Source: Deltaproteobacteria bacterium (lineage in GTDB: Bacteria > Desulfobacterota > Desulfobaccia > Desulfobaccales > Desulfobaccaceae). From it: 21,591 nt of DNA. Shown here one piece after another: positions 1 through 8,683 of this stretch (positions are counted from its first letter, which is position 1; the number at the start of each line of letters is the position of its first letter). The notes below the pieces were generated by a model. That model was given only the letters and a program-made list of their open reading frames with translations, did no database searches and was not told the DNA's origin. The position numbers and the translations under genes were made by a program. The stretch is from NCBI GenBank assembly GCA_016874895.1, contig VGSX01000027.1, positions 1-21,591 on the forward strand, given 5' to 3'.

Positions 1-6
1 CACCTC

Positions 7-38
7 AAAAAAAAACTCCAGACTGATTCGCTGGAGTT
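7..38 (-). terminator. Rho-independent terminator-like hairpin, minus-facing
   Basis: AACTCCAG (14-21) pairs perfectly with CTGGAGTT (31-38) around a 9-nt loop. On the plus strand the stem is preceded by an A run (7-15), so a transcript moving leftward on the minus strand would make an 8-bp stem followed by about nine U. No minus-strand gene lies to its right before the plus-strand CBS genes. It may end a small or antisense minus transcript, or be chance. Confidence 0.5.
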
Positions 39-103
39 GCGGTATGGGCAAACGGCGAGTCTCAGTCCACCTAAGTTGGATCCAAGCTCAATTGTGTCTT
101 TGA

Positions 104-116
104 AATTGTAACAATT
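104..116. promoter_or_regulatory. Perfect 13-bp palindrome, possible operator
   Basis: AATTGT-A-ACAATT is a perfect inverted repeat with a one-base centre, 147 bp upstream of the first CBS gene. A second perfect palindrome, TTGGATCCAA, lies just before it at 76-85. Compact symmetric sites like this can bind dimeric regulators, but in AT-rich intergenic DNA they also arise by chance. No regulator is encoded in the window. Confidence 0.25.
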
Positions 117-191
117 CTATTGGCCACTTGTCAAGAACAGGCAGAAGATTTGGAGGCTTTTCATGAGCACCCAGGAGTTCATAGTAAAAAA

Positions 192-220
192 CATGAATCA
201 GGTCGGATATATGATATAAT
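192..220 (+). promoter_or_regulatory. Possible sigma-70-type promoter for the CBS operon
   Basis: A perfect TATAAT lies at 215-220, 42 bp before the ATG of the first CBS gene, inside the A+T-rich string ATATGATATAAT. The hexamer 17 bp upstream (192-197, CATGAA) is a poor -35, so the call rests on the -10 alone. The region from 39 to 190 otherwise shows only the palindromes listed separately. Confidence 0.35.
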
Positions 221-262
221 CACTAAATTGAAAACCGAAAACCGATTTAGAGGGGTAGGGGC

Positions 263-751
263 ATGGGAGAATTTGCCAAAGATGTCATGGAACCACGCTT
301 CCTGACGGTCACTCCGGAGCAGACCATCACCGCTGCAGTGCAGGTTTTCCGGCAGGCCGCCGAAGCCACCGGGGAGCGGGTGTTCGGCCTGATGGTGACG
401 GATCACCAGGGGAAGCTGGTGGGCATGCTTTCCATGTACGATATCTTTCTGCTCATCCGTCCCAAACACATTCATATCTGGGGGGAGATGAGCGACCTGG
501 AACTTTCGGGCATCATCGACGCCGCCTGCCACCAGGCCGGCAAGATGCTGGTGGGGGACATCATGACCACCGACCTCATCACCATCACCCCGGACACGCA
601 CCTGCTCCATGTCCTGGACATCATGATTAAAAAACATGTGCGGCGCATACCGGTTATCGATGCCGGACAGGTTGTGGGAATTGTTTATATTTCCCGAGTA
701 TTTAACAGCCTGTTGGAAAAGTTGACCGGCGCCGCCGCGGCCTGCCGGTGA
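263..751 (+). CDS. CBS-domain pair (Bateman module) protein
   Basis: The 162-residue protein contains two CBS domains and little else. CBS1 spans about residues 7-68 (VMEPRFLTV...LVGMLSMYDI) and CBS2 about residues 97-152 (DIMTTDLITITP...VVGIVYISRVF). Paired CBS domains form a Bateman module that binds adenine nucleotides or related ligands and usually acts as an energy or ligand sensor; no ligand can be read from this sequence. There is no signal peptide or membrane segment, so it should be cytoplasmic. The ATG at 263 follows a purine-rich ribosome site (GAGGGGTAGGGG). The next gene starts 7 bp after the stop and is also all CBS domains, so the two are probably co-transcribed and may assemble together. 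No effector domain is fused, so its target is unknown. Confidence 0.9.
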   Translation: MGEFAKDVMEPRFLTVTPEQTITAAVQVFRQAAEATGERVFGLMVTDHQGKLVGMLSMYDIFLLIRPKHIHIWGEMSDLELSGIIDAACHQAGKMLVGDIMTTDLITITPDTHLLHVLDIMIKKHVRRIPVIDAGQVVGIVYISRVFNSLLEKLTGAAAACR

Positions 752-758
752 GAAGGTT

Positions 759-1649
759 ATGCCGATCATCGATCATCTCCAGGTATTGAAAGGTCTGACG
801 GTTCAGGAAGCTATGCGCCGGCAGGTCATCCGACTGGATCAGAATGCCTTTCTGGACCAGGCCATTCGAGCCATGACCAAGTTCAAGGTGAACGCCTTAC
901 TCGTCATGGGCCAGGACCAGGCGGCCCTGGGAGTGGTTTCCAAGACCGACCTGATGACGGCCTATTATGGCGGCCTGCCTTTACAGACGCCGTTGGAGAG
1001 CATTATGGTGGGGCCGCCCCTGTTCTGCCAGCCCCAGGATTCCCTGGATGTGGCCCTGGATCAGATGCGGGAATTTCGAGTACATCGTCTTTACGTCAGG
1101 GGCGGGGAGAATGAAGCCGTCATCGGCGTGCTGGCTTTTCCCGATATCGTGGGTATGCTGTATCGTTTCTGCTATCGCTGCGACCGGAGCCTGCTGCAGC
1201 GCCGGGAACGGCAGGATGACCTGAACTGGGACGAAAGCTTCCTGGTTCGGGAGGTGATGACTCCGGAGGTGACCGTTTTTTCTGAGACCGATAGTTTATT
1301 CGACGTCATGGGCGGCCTGGCCGAGTTCAAGTTCGGGGCGGTCCCCCTGGCCGACTCCAGCGGCCAGCCCACCGGGGTGGTTTCCAAATCAGACCTGGTA
1401 ATGGCTTATTTGCATGGCCTGGATCCTGAAACCGAAGCTAAGCTCGTCATGAGTTCCCCCGTGGTGGTCTGTGATCAGGAGGAGTTGCTTCTGACCGTCA
1501 TCAAGCGGCTGATCTTTGCCGACCTGCACCGCATTTTTGTCTATAAAGACCGACCCCAGGACCTGGTGGGGGTTCTTTCCCTCTCGGACGCGGCCCGCTT
1601 CCGCTCCGGGTCCTGCCGGGCCTGCCTGGTAAGCCGGATTAAAATTTAG
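759..1649 (+). CDS. Four-CBS-domain protein with two CxxC motifs
   Basis: The 296-residue protein has two Bateman modules: CBS1 about 15-70, CBS2 about 79-134, CBS3 about 163-219, CBS4 about 228-284. Each module is followed by a cysteine pair at the equivalent place: C138-x-x-C141 (CYRC) after CBS2, and C286-x-x-C289 (CRAC) near the C-terminus after CBS4. The repeated layout suggests an ancient duplication of a CBS-CBS-CxxC unit. Bateman modules usually sense adenylates; the four cysteines could bind a metal or form a redox switch, which is inference. The ribosome site GAGAAGG overlaps the stop of the upstream CBS gene, with ATG 7 bp after it, so translation is probably coupled. There is no membrane segment or enzyme domain. 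The gene ends 6 bp from the convergent glmS, with no clear terminator between them. Confidence 0.9.
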   Translation: MPIIDHLQVLKGLTVQEAMRRQVIRLDQNAFLDQAIRAMTKFKVNALLVMGQDQAALGVVSKTDLMTAYYGGLPLQTPLESIMVGPPLFCQPQDSLDVALDQMREFRVHRLYVRGGENEAVIGVLAFPDIVGMLYRFCYRCDRSLLQRRERQDDLNWDESFLVREVMTPEVTVFSETDSLFDVMGGLAEFKFGAVPLADSSGQPTGVVSKSDLVMAYLHGLDPETEAKLVMSSPVVVCDQEELLLTVIKRLIFADLHRIFVYKDRPQDLVGVLSLSDAARFRSGSCRACLVSRIKI

Positions 1650-1655
1650 CCGTCC

Positions 1656-3485
<1,830 letters not shown>

Positions 3486-3503
3486 AGGTAACTCCTTATA
3501 CCC

Positions 3504-4883
3504 TTAACTTTTTTTTATTTTGCGGTCTAAGTTGACCTGTCTCCCCCGGGCAACAGCTAACTTATGCGGGGGCACATCCTTGGTAATGGTGGAACCGGCG
3601 CCGACGTAGGCGCCTTCCCCCACCGTCACCGGCGCCACCAGGGCAGTGTTGCTGCCGATAAAGGCCCCGGCCTCGATGGTGGTTTTGAACTTATTTTTGC
3701 CGTCATAATTGCAGGTGATGGTGCCGGCCCCCACATTGACCCCCTCGCCGATATCAGCATCACCGATATACGTGAGGTGATTGGCCTTGACCCCGGCATG
3801 GAGCACCGATTTTTTCACTTCCACGAAGTTCCCCACCCTGGCCTTGAGCCGGAGGTCGCTCAGGGGCCGCAGGTGGGCGTAGGGGCCCAACTGGACCTCA
3901 TCGGCCACCTGGCTTTCGGCGATGACCGTGCCCATTTTTATGGTGACCCGGCTGCCGATGCGGCTGTCGCTGATCTTGACGTTCGGCTCCACCAGGCACT
4001 CCTCCCCGATGCTGGTGCGGCCCATGAGGTAGCAGTTGGGAAAGATGACCGTGTCAGCCCCGATGCTCACCTCGCTCTCGATGTAGGTGGCGTCCGGGTC
4101 CATGAGGGTGACGCCGTTGAGCATGTGTTTTTCGTTAATCTGCCGCCGCACCAGGGAGGCCACGGCGGCCAGCTCCACCCGGGTGTTGATTCCCTGAAAG
4201 CTCTGTTTATCTGCGGTCTTGAGACTGGCCACGGGCAAATTCCGATCCCGGGCCGCGGCAATCACGTCCGTAAGATACAATTCCTGTTGATCATTATCAG
4301 GCCGCAAGGTTTGCAGCGCCTCCAAAAGAAAAGGCTGTTGAAAGCAGTAGATGCCGGTATTAATTTCCCGGATTGATAATTCCGCGGGAGTAGCGTCCCG
4401 GGCCTCCACGATTTTGAGAACATTCCCCTGGCTGTCTTTGACAATGCGGCCATAGCTGCCCGGCACCGAAAGTTCCACGGTAAGGACGGTGGCCGCCGCG
4501 CCGGTGTCCTGATGCCGCTGGTATAATTCCCTTAGGGTATCAGCCTGCAACAAAGGGACATCGCCGCACAGGACGATAACGCATTTTTGCAGGCCGGTGA
4601 GGGCCGGCGCCGCCACCTGGACCGCGTGCCCGGTGCCCAACTGTGGCTCCTGAACAACAAATTCCACGGGATAGTGGGAGAATTGACTCTTAACGGCCTC
4701 GGCCTGGTGCCCCACCACTACCACGATTTGGCCCAGCCCCAGGCCCTGCAGGGTTTCCAGGGGGTAGGCCAGCATGGGTTTGCCCATGATGGGATGCAAA
4801 ACCTTGGCCAACCGGGATTTCATCCGGGTGCTCTTGCCGGCCGCCAGGACCACGGCGGCTATATTTGTCAGAGAAACGTGCAT
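3504..4883 (-). CDS. glmU: Bifunctional GlcNAc-1-P uridyltransferase / GlcN-1-P acetyltransferase
   Basis: GlmU acetylates glucosamine 1-phosphate with acetyl-CoA and then uridylates it to UDP-GlcNAc. The 459 residues match the family (about 456 in E. coli). The N-terminal pyrophosphorylase domain shows LAAGKSTRMKS (about residues 14-24), CGDVPLL and the QLGTGHAV segment. From about residue 250 the protein becomes a left-handed beta-helix of hexapeptide repeats. The acetyltransferase region includes HLTYIGDADIGEGVNVGAG, NYDGKNKFKT and FIGSNTALVAPV, with the usual basic tail VARGRQVNLDRKI. The ATG at 4883 is preceded by AAAGGA. glmS follows after 18 bp, so enzymes for two successive stages of the pathway are made together; glmM is not in the window. 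No strong promoter is obvious upstream; TATAAA-like sequence occurs on the minus strand near 4925-4935. Confidence 0.97.
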   Translation of the reverse strand: MHVSLTNIAAVVLAAGKSTRMKSRLAKVLHPIMGKPMLAYPLETLQGLGLGQIVVVVGHQAEAVKSQFSHYPVEFVVQEPQLGTGHAVQVAAPALTGLQKCVIVLCGDVPLLQADTLRELYQRHQDTGAAATVLTVELSVPGSYGRIVKDSQGNVLKIVEARDATPAELSIREINTGIYCFQQPFLLEALQTLRPDNDQQELYLTDVIAAARDRNLPVASLKTADKQSFQGINTRVELAAVASLVRRQINEKHMLNGVTLMDPDATYIESEVSIGADTVIFPNCYLMGRTSIGEECLVEPNVKISDSRIGSRVTIKMGTVIAESQVADEVQLGPYAHLRPLSDLRLKARVGNFVEVKKSVLHAGVKANHLTYIGDADIGEGVNVGAGTITCNYDGKNKFKTTIEAGAFIGSNTALVAPVTVGEGAYVGAGSTITKDVPPHKLAVARGRQVNLDRKIKKS

Positions 4884-4997
4884 TGTTTTTTCCTTTGCCG
4901 GATAGAAATGTTTCGGGGATATTTTTATACTACCATGTAATTGCTTTATGGACTATCAGGTTAACTCTTTTTAATGAAAAATAATGCACAAAAAGTA

Positions 4998-5072
4998 CCG
5001 GTGGGCAATACCAGGCGCTGGCCCTGAGGCGGCCGAGCCATGTTGTCAGAAGGGCACAACCGGAGACCGGTC
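4998..5072 (+). ncRNA. Weak cobalamin-riboswitch-like segment
   Basis: CCGGTGGGCAATACCAGGCGC (starting at 4998) resembles the conserved CCGGTG...AATCCGG..GCTG core of cobalamin riboswitches. About 55 bp later, AACCGGAGACCGGTC (5058-5072) resembles the B12 box, whose conserved core is GGAGACC. The usual GGAAT lead-in is missing, and the peripheral helices would have to be very short. The only downstream plus-strand gene is a HAF/PEP-CTERM protein 400 bp away, which is not a usual B12-regulated gene. It could be a decayed remnant or chance similarity. Confidence 0.22.
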
Positions 5073-5212
5073 AGGCTGGCTTTAATCTGGCAGCCGTCAG
5101 GGAGGATTTCTTCGGGAGCGGATTTAAGATAAAGAGTCTAGCGGTTAGCGACCAAGCGGCGGACATCTCTCTAACCAGGTAACTTACCCGTTCTGTGGCT
5201 AGCTGTAGCATT

Positions 5213-5239
5213 GTTAAACTTTTCGAATGAATGTTTAAT
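5213..5239. promoter_or_regulatory. Inverted repeat, possible activator site for the sigma-54 promoter
   Basis: TTAAAC (5214-5219) and GTTTAA (5233-5238) form an inverted repeat 13 bp apart, about 150-175 bp upstream of the sigma-54 promoter. Related half-sites recur at 5309-5315 (ATTAAAC) and at 5410-5415 (GTTTAA). Sigma-54 promoters need an enhancer-bound activator, usually at such a distance, so this is a candidate site. The surrounding DNA is so AT-rich that chance repeats are expected. Confidence 0.25.
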
Positions 5240-5389
5240 TTCATGAACACAATTAACTGACTATAAATACTAATAAAATTATTATATCAATAAATTTATG
5301 TTTCAATAATTAAACATTTAAAAATTAATTTAATTAAGAGAAGTAGAATATTTATTGATATTTTAACTGGTTATATTTATGAAGAAATA

Positions 5390-5405
5390 TGGCACAGATA
5401 TTGCA
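5390..5405 (+). promoter_or_regulatory. Sigma-54 (RpoN) promoter of the HAF/PEP-CTERM gene
   Basis: TGGCACAGATATTGCA matches the sigma-54 consensus TGGCACG-N4-TTGCA at nearly every conserved base. The invariant GG (5391-5392) and GC (5403-5404) have exactly 10 bp between them, as required for the -24/-12 elements. Transcription would begin near 5415, leaving a leader of about 63 nt with a strong GGGAGG ribosome site before the ATG at 5479. PEP-CTERM genes in some proteobacteria are known to be controlled by RpoN with the PrsK/PrsR two-component system, which fits this match. Confidence 0.75.
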
Positions 5406-5478
5406 TATTGTTTAAATATTTAGATCAAGCTTTTGAATTTTTATGTTATGAAAATTGATTAAATTGGGAGGATAACTC

Positions 5479-6669
5479 ATGAAGAAAGCTATACCTTGGC
5501 AATTATTGCTCATCGTATTGGTTCTTTTAGCCACCAGCAGTAATGGACTGGCATCTCCCACGTACTACTTCCGGGATCTGGGGGTCTTTGATGGCATCAG
5601 CAGCTCCGCTTCAGGTCTGAACGACAGCCGCCAGGTGGTGGGCCGGATCAATTATGCCGGCGGCTTCCAAGGATTTTCCTGGACTCAGGCCCTGGGCATG
5701 GAACTCCTGGGCCCGCTGGCCCCGGGCAAAAACTACCGGGGCTATCGGGTAAATAACTCAGGTAATATTGCCGGCTGGGGCTGGGATAGCACCGATATCC
5801 AGCAAGGCTTTTACAAACCTGCAGGAGCCCCTTCCCAGGTCCTCCAGATTCTGTCCGGCCCCTTCCCTTACACCCTGGCGCAATCCCTGAATGAATCGAA
5901 CAACATCGTCGGTTTTTCAAATAATGCCGATGCTTCCATGAAGGCGGTGGTCTGGTGGAATGCGGCCGCGGCTCCTCAAGTCCTGGGCTCCTTGGGTGGG
6001 GATCTAGCCCCCGGCCGGGCCATGGATATCAATAATTCCCAACAGATCGTGGGTTTTTCCCATACCCAGAAATATGACATAAATGATACCAACCATGATC
6101 GCCCCTTCTATTGGACTGAGGGGACAGGTATGGTGAAGATGGGGACTCTTCGAACCGATCCAGACACCGGTTCGGGTGAGGCCAATGCCATCAACAACGC
6201 CGGCTTGATTATCGGTGTGGCTGAAACCGACAGCGGCGTCCGCCAGGCTTTTTGGTCACCGCTCTACAGCGGCTTCGTGGTAGCGTTAGCCGGTTTAGGC
6301 GGACAGGGAGTTTATGGCGGCTATGATTATTACAGTTACGCCTTTGACGTCAATGACAGCAACCAGACGGTGGGTTTTACCTATAATGCCGCCAATGTCA
6401 GAAGAGCCTGCTTCTGGGACGATGATAATGCCTGGGCAGTTCAAGATCTCAACGATTTGGTGGTCAACCTGCCTCCCGGCGTCTCCCTGATGGCGGCAAC
6501 GGGCATCAATGCCGCCGGGGACATTGTCGGGGTCACCAGTACCAACCACGCCTTTATTATTTCCCAGGACCCCTCCATCACCATCACCCCTGTGCCCGGC
6601 TCCTTGCTCCTGCTGGGCTCAGGGCTTCTGGGGTTAGGGGGGTTTGCCTGGAGGCGCCTGGGGCGATAA
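5479..6669 (+). CDS. Exported HAF-repeat protein with PEP-CTERM-like sorting signal
   Basis: The 396-residue protein starts with a Sec signal peptide (KK, hydrophobic core about 8-18, likely cleavage after GLA25). The mature part carries seven related units with the pattern xxIN-x3/4-xIVG: GLNDSRQVVG, RVNNSGNIAG, SLNESNNIVG, DINNSQQIVG, AINNAGLIIG, DVNDSNQTVG and GINAAGDIVG. This is the extracellular HAF repeat family; seven copies would suit a seven-bladed beta-propeller (inference). The end, VPGS (372-375), a hydrophobic stretch about 376-390 and RRLGR, is a PEP-CTERM-type signal with VPGS in place of VPEP; such signals are processed by an exosortase during export with exopolysaccharide. 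No exosortase gene is here. GGGAGG precedes the ATG. A sigma-54 promoter lies upstream and a strong terminator downstream, so it is monocistronic. The substrate or binding partner is unknown. Confidence 0.85.
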   Translation: MKKAIPWQLLLIVLVLLATSSNGLASPTYYFRDLGVFDGISSSASGLNDSRQVVGRINYAGGFQGFSWTQALGMELLGPLAPGKNYRGYRVNNSGNIAGWGWDSTDIQQGFYKPAGAPSQVLQILSGPFPYTLAQSLNESNNIVGFSNNADASMKAVVWWNAAAAPQVLGSLGGDLAPGRAMDINNSQQIVGFSHTQKYDINDTNHDRPFYWTEGTGMVKMGTLRTDPDTGSGEANAINNAGLIIGVAETDSGVRQAFWSPLYSGFVVALAGLGGQGVYGGYDYYSYAFDVNDSNQTVGFTYNAANVRRACFWDDDNAWAVQDLNDLVVNLPPGVSLMAATGINAAGDIVGVTSTNHAFIISQDPSITITPVPGSLLLLGSGLLGLGGFAWRRLGR

Positions 6670-6701
6670 GGTCCGAACGCCGATAAACGGCCTGAGACAC
6701 G

Positions 6702-6733
6702 AGGCAGGGTGAGAAGCGCCCTGCCTTATTTTT
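6702..6733 (+). terminator. Rho-independent terminator of the HAF/PEP-CTERM gene
   Basis: AGGCAGGG (6702-6709) pairs with CCCTGCCT (6719-6726) around a 9-nt loop and is followed by a T-rich tail (TTATTTTT, 6726-6733). It lies 33 bp after the stop codon of the exported protein. Confidence 0.85.
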
Positions 6734-6748
6734 GGCTGGCGGCCAGGG

Positions 6749-6783
6749 AAAAAAAGAGGCAAGCCGGATAGACTTGCCTCTTT
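6749..6783 (-). terminator. Rho-independent terminator of the atp operon
   Basis: AAAGAGGCAAG (6753-6763) and CTTGCCTCTTT (6773-6783) form a perfect 11-bp stem with a 9-nt loop. The A run at 6749-6755 becomes a U tract in leftward transcripts. It lies 28 bp past the atpC stop and ends the seven-gene atp operon. It sits back-to-back with the plus-strand terminator, insulating the two convergent units. Confidence 0.9.
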
Positions 6784-6811
6784 AGTTTATTCCTTAACAG
6801 GTATACAACTG

Positions 6812-7219
6812 CTAGTGGCTGGCCGCCTTCATGCGGGCGATGGAGCGCCGCAGGGCGGCTTCGGCCCGGGCCCAGTCGAGTTCGGCGGTGCGGCCGGCGG
6901 CCAGGCGTTTTTCCGCCCGCTCCCGGGCCCGCTTGGCCCGCTCGATATCGATTTCCTTACCCCGTTCGGCGGAGTCCACCAGGACGGTGACCTTCTCCCC
7001 GGTGACTTCCGCAAAACCGCCGCCCACGAAGATATAATCTATCTGGCCGCCTTTGCGGTAGTACATTTCCCCGATCTCCAGAGCGGAGAGGAAGGGGATG
7101 TGGTTCACCAGGACGCCGAACTGGCCTTGCACTCCGGGTAGGACGACGATGTCCACTTCGGTGGAAACCACCTGCCGATCCGGAGTAACGACTTCCAACA
7201 ATAGGCTTTTATCTGCCAT
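6812..7219 (-). CDS. atpC: ATP synthase F1 epsilon subunit
   Basis: Epsilon is part of the central stalk, contacts the c-ring and can inhibit ATP hydrolysis. The 135 residues have the usual layout: an N-terminal beta-sandwich (about 1-85; LLLEVVTPDRQVVSTEVD, VLPGVQGQFGVLVNHIP, FVGGGFAEVTGEKVTVLVDSAE) and a C-terminal pair of helices (about 90-135) rich in Arg, Ala and Glu. The helices can extend along gamma in the inhibited state. The ATG at 7219 follows GGGGGA and lies 23 bp downstream of atpD, as the last gene of the operon before a strong terminator. Confidence 0.96.
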   Translation of the reverse strand: MADKSLLLEVVTPDRQVVSTEVDIVVLPGVQGQFGVLVNHIPFLSALEIGEMYYRKGGQIDYIFVGGGFAEVTGEKVTVLVDSAERGKEIDIERAKRARERAEKRLAAGRTAELDWARAEAALRRSIARMKAASH

Positions 7220-7242
7220 GATTCCCCCTTCGATCAGAGGGC

Positions 7243-8655
7243 TTAGCCCATAGCCGCTAAGCGCTCAGCTTTGGCTACGGCCTCTTCGATGCCGCCGACC
7301 ATATAGAAAGCCTGTTCCGGCAGGTCGTCGTGTTTACCTTCGATGATTTCCTTGAAGCCGCGCACGGTTTCGGGCACTGATACGAACTTGCCTTCCATGC
7401 CGGTGAAGGTGGCGGCCACGAAGAAGGGCTGGGACAGGAAGCGCTGAATCTTCCGGGCCCGGGCCACGGTGATTTTGTCATCATCGGATAGTTCGTCGAC
7501 GCCGAGGATGGCGATAATGTCCTGCAGTTCCTTATACTTCTGCAGGATCATCTGCACCTGCCGGGATACCTGGTAATGCTCCTCGCCCAGGACCATGGGA
7601 TCCAGAATCCGGGAGGTGGAGTCCAGCGGATCCACGGCGGGGTAGATGCCCAGCTCGGCGATCTGACGGGAAAGCACCACGGTGCCGTCCAAGTGGGCAA
7701 AAGTGGTGGCCGGGGCCGGGTCGGTCAAGTCGTCGGCGGGCACATAAACGCACTGCACTGAAGTAATGGAGCCCTTCTTGGTGGAGGTGATGCGTTCCTG
7801 CAATTCGCCCAAGTCAGTTCCCAGGGTAGGTTGGTAACCCACGGCGGAGGGCATGCGGCCCAACAGGGCCGAAACCTCGGAACCTGCCTGGGTGAAACGG
7901 AAGATGTTATCGATAAAGAGCAGCACGTCCTGGCCTTCTTCATCCCGGAAGTACTCCGCGGCGGTGAGACCGGTGAGGGCCACCCGGGCGCGGGCGCCGG
8001 GGGGTTCGGTCATCTGACCGTAAATCAAGGCGCATTTGGGGAGAACGCCGGAGTGCTTCATTTCCAGGTACAGGTCGTTGCCTTCCCGGGTGCGCTCGCC
8101 CACGCCGGCGAACACGGAGATGCCGCCGTGGTGCATGGCGATGTTGTGGACCATTTCCATCATGATAACGGTCTTGCCCACGCCGGCGCCCCCGAACATC
8201 CCCATCTTGCCGCCACGGGGGAAGGGGACCAGGAGGTCGATAACCTTAACACCGGTTTCCAGAACTTTAACGGTGGTGTCCTGATCCACAAAGGCGGGGG
8301 CCGGGCGGTGGATGGCGTAATAGTTCTTGGCGGTGACCGGACCCAGGCCGTCCACGGGTTTGCCCACCACGTTGAGAACGCGACCCAAGGCTTCGTGGCC
8401 GACGGGCACGGCAATGGGTTTGCCGGTGGCCTTGACCGGTGCACCCCGAACCAAACCATCGGTGGTGTCCATGGCGATGGTGCGCACCACGTTATTGCCC
8501 AGGTGCTGGGCAACCTCGACGACCAGGTTGTCTTCGGTGTCGTCGATGGCCGGGTTGGTGATTAACAAGGCGTCCAAAATATGGGGAAGATGTCCTTCCT
8601 CAAATTCAACGTCCACAACCGGGCCGATGACACGGGAAATTTTTCCAATAATCAT
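7243..8655 (-). CDS. atpD: ATP synthase F1 beta subunit
   Basis: Beta is the catalytic subunit of the F1 hexamer. The 470-residue protein is nearly textbook. The N-terminal beta-barrel begins MIIGKISRVIGPVVDVEF. The Walker A loop is GGAGVGKT (about residues 154-161), GVGERTREGNDLY holds the catalytic glutamate, and Walker B is LLFIDNIFRF. The conserved ALLGRMPSAVGYQPTL and the DELSDDDK segment of the C-terminal helical domain are also present. The ATG at 8655 follows GAGGAGG with an 11-nt spacer. It lies 28 bp after atpG and 23 bp before atpC. No key residue appears altered. Confidence 0.98.
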   Translation of the reverse strand: MIIGKISRVIGPVVDVEFEEGHLPHILDALLITNPAIDDTEDNLVVEVAQHLGNNVVRTIAMDTTDGLVRGAPVKATGKPIAVPVGHEALGRVLNVVGKPVDGLGPVTAKNYYAIHRPAPAFVDQDTTVKVLETGVKVIDLLVPFPRGGKMGMFGGAGVGKTVIMMEMVHNIAMHHGGISVFAGVGERTREGNDLYLEMKHSGVLPKCALIYGQMTEPPGARARVALTGLTAAEYFRDEEGQDVLLFIDNIFRFTQAGSEVSALLGRMPSAVGYQPTLGTDLGELQERITSTKKGSITSVQCVYVPADDLTDPAPATTFAHLDGTVVLSRQIAELGIYPAVDPLDSTSRILDPMVLGEEHYQVSRQVQMILQKYKELQDIIAILGVDELSDDDKITVARARKIQRFLSQPFFVAATFTGMEGKFVSVPETVRGFKEIIEGKHDDLPEQAFYMVGGIEEAVAKAERLAAMG

Positions 8656-8683
8656 GTTTTTAAGGTCCTCCTCAGTGGGCGGC

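Larger units (their letters stand above)
4884..5478. other. 595-bp intergenic region between glmU and the HAF/PEP-CTERM gene
   Basis: This gap separates divergent genes. The glmU-proximal half (about 4985-5200) is GC-rich with several small hairpins, such as GGCTG (5074-5078) with CAGCC (5091-5095), and no ORF with a convincing start. The half next to the HAF gene (about 5205-5478) is strikingly AT-rich and holds repeated TTAAAC/GTTTAA elements and a sigma-54 promoter. The sub-features I can defend are listed separately. I see no tRNA and no insertion sequence ends. Confidence 0.7.

Noticed and set aside
3486..3503. glmS ribozyme upstream of glmS
   Set aside because: Only 18 bp separate glmU and glmS; there is no room for the ribozyme.
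3564..4376. 270-residue plus-strand ORF opposite glmU
   Set aside because: It is antisense to an intact glmU and has the same shadow composition (His/Asp/Gly-rich) with no motif.
4985..5200. Cyclic-di-GMP (GEMM) riboswitch upstream of the PEP-CTERM gene
   Set aside because: GGCAGCC and a short hairpin are present, but the required ACGCAAAGCC segment and its GAAA-capped partner helix are not.
7831..8565. 244-residue plus-strand ORF opposite atpD
   Set aside because: It is fully antisense to atpD, one of the most conserved genes known, and has no independent support.
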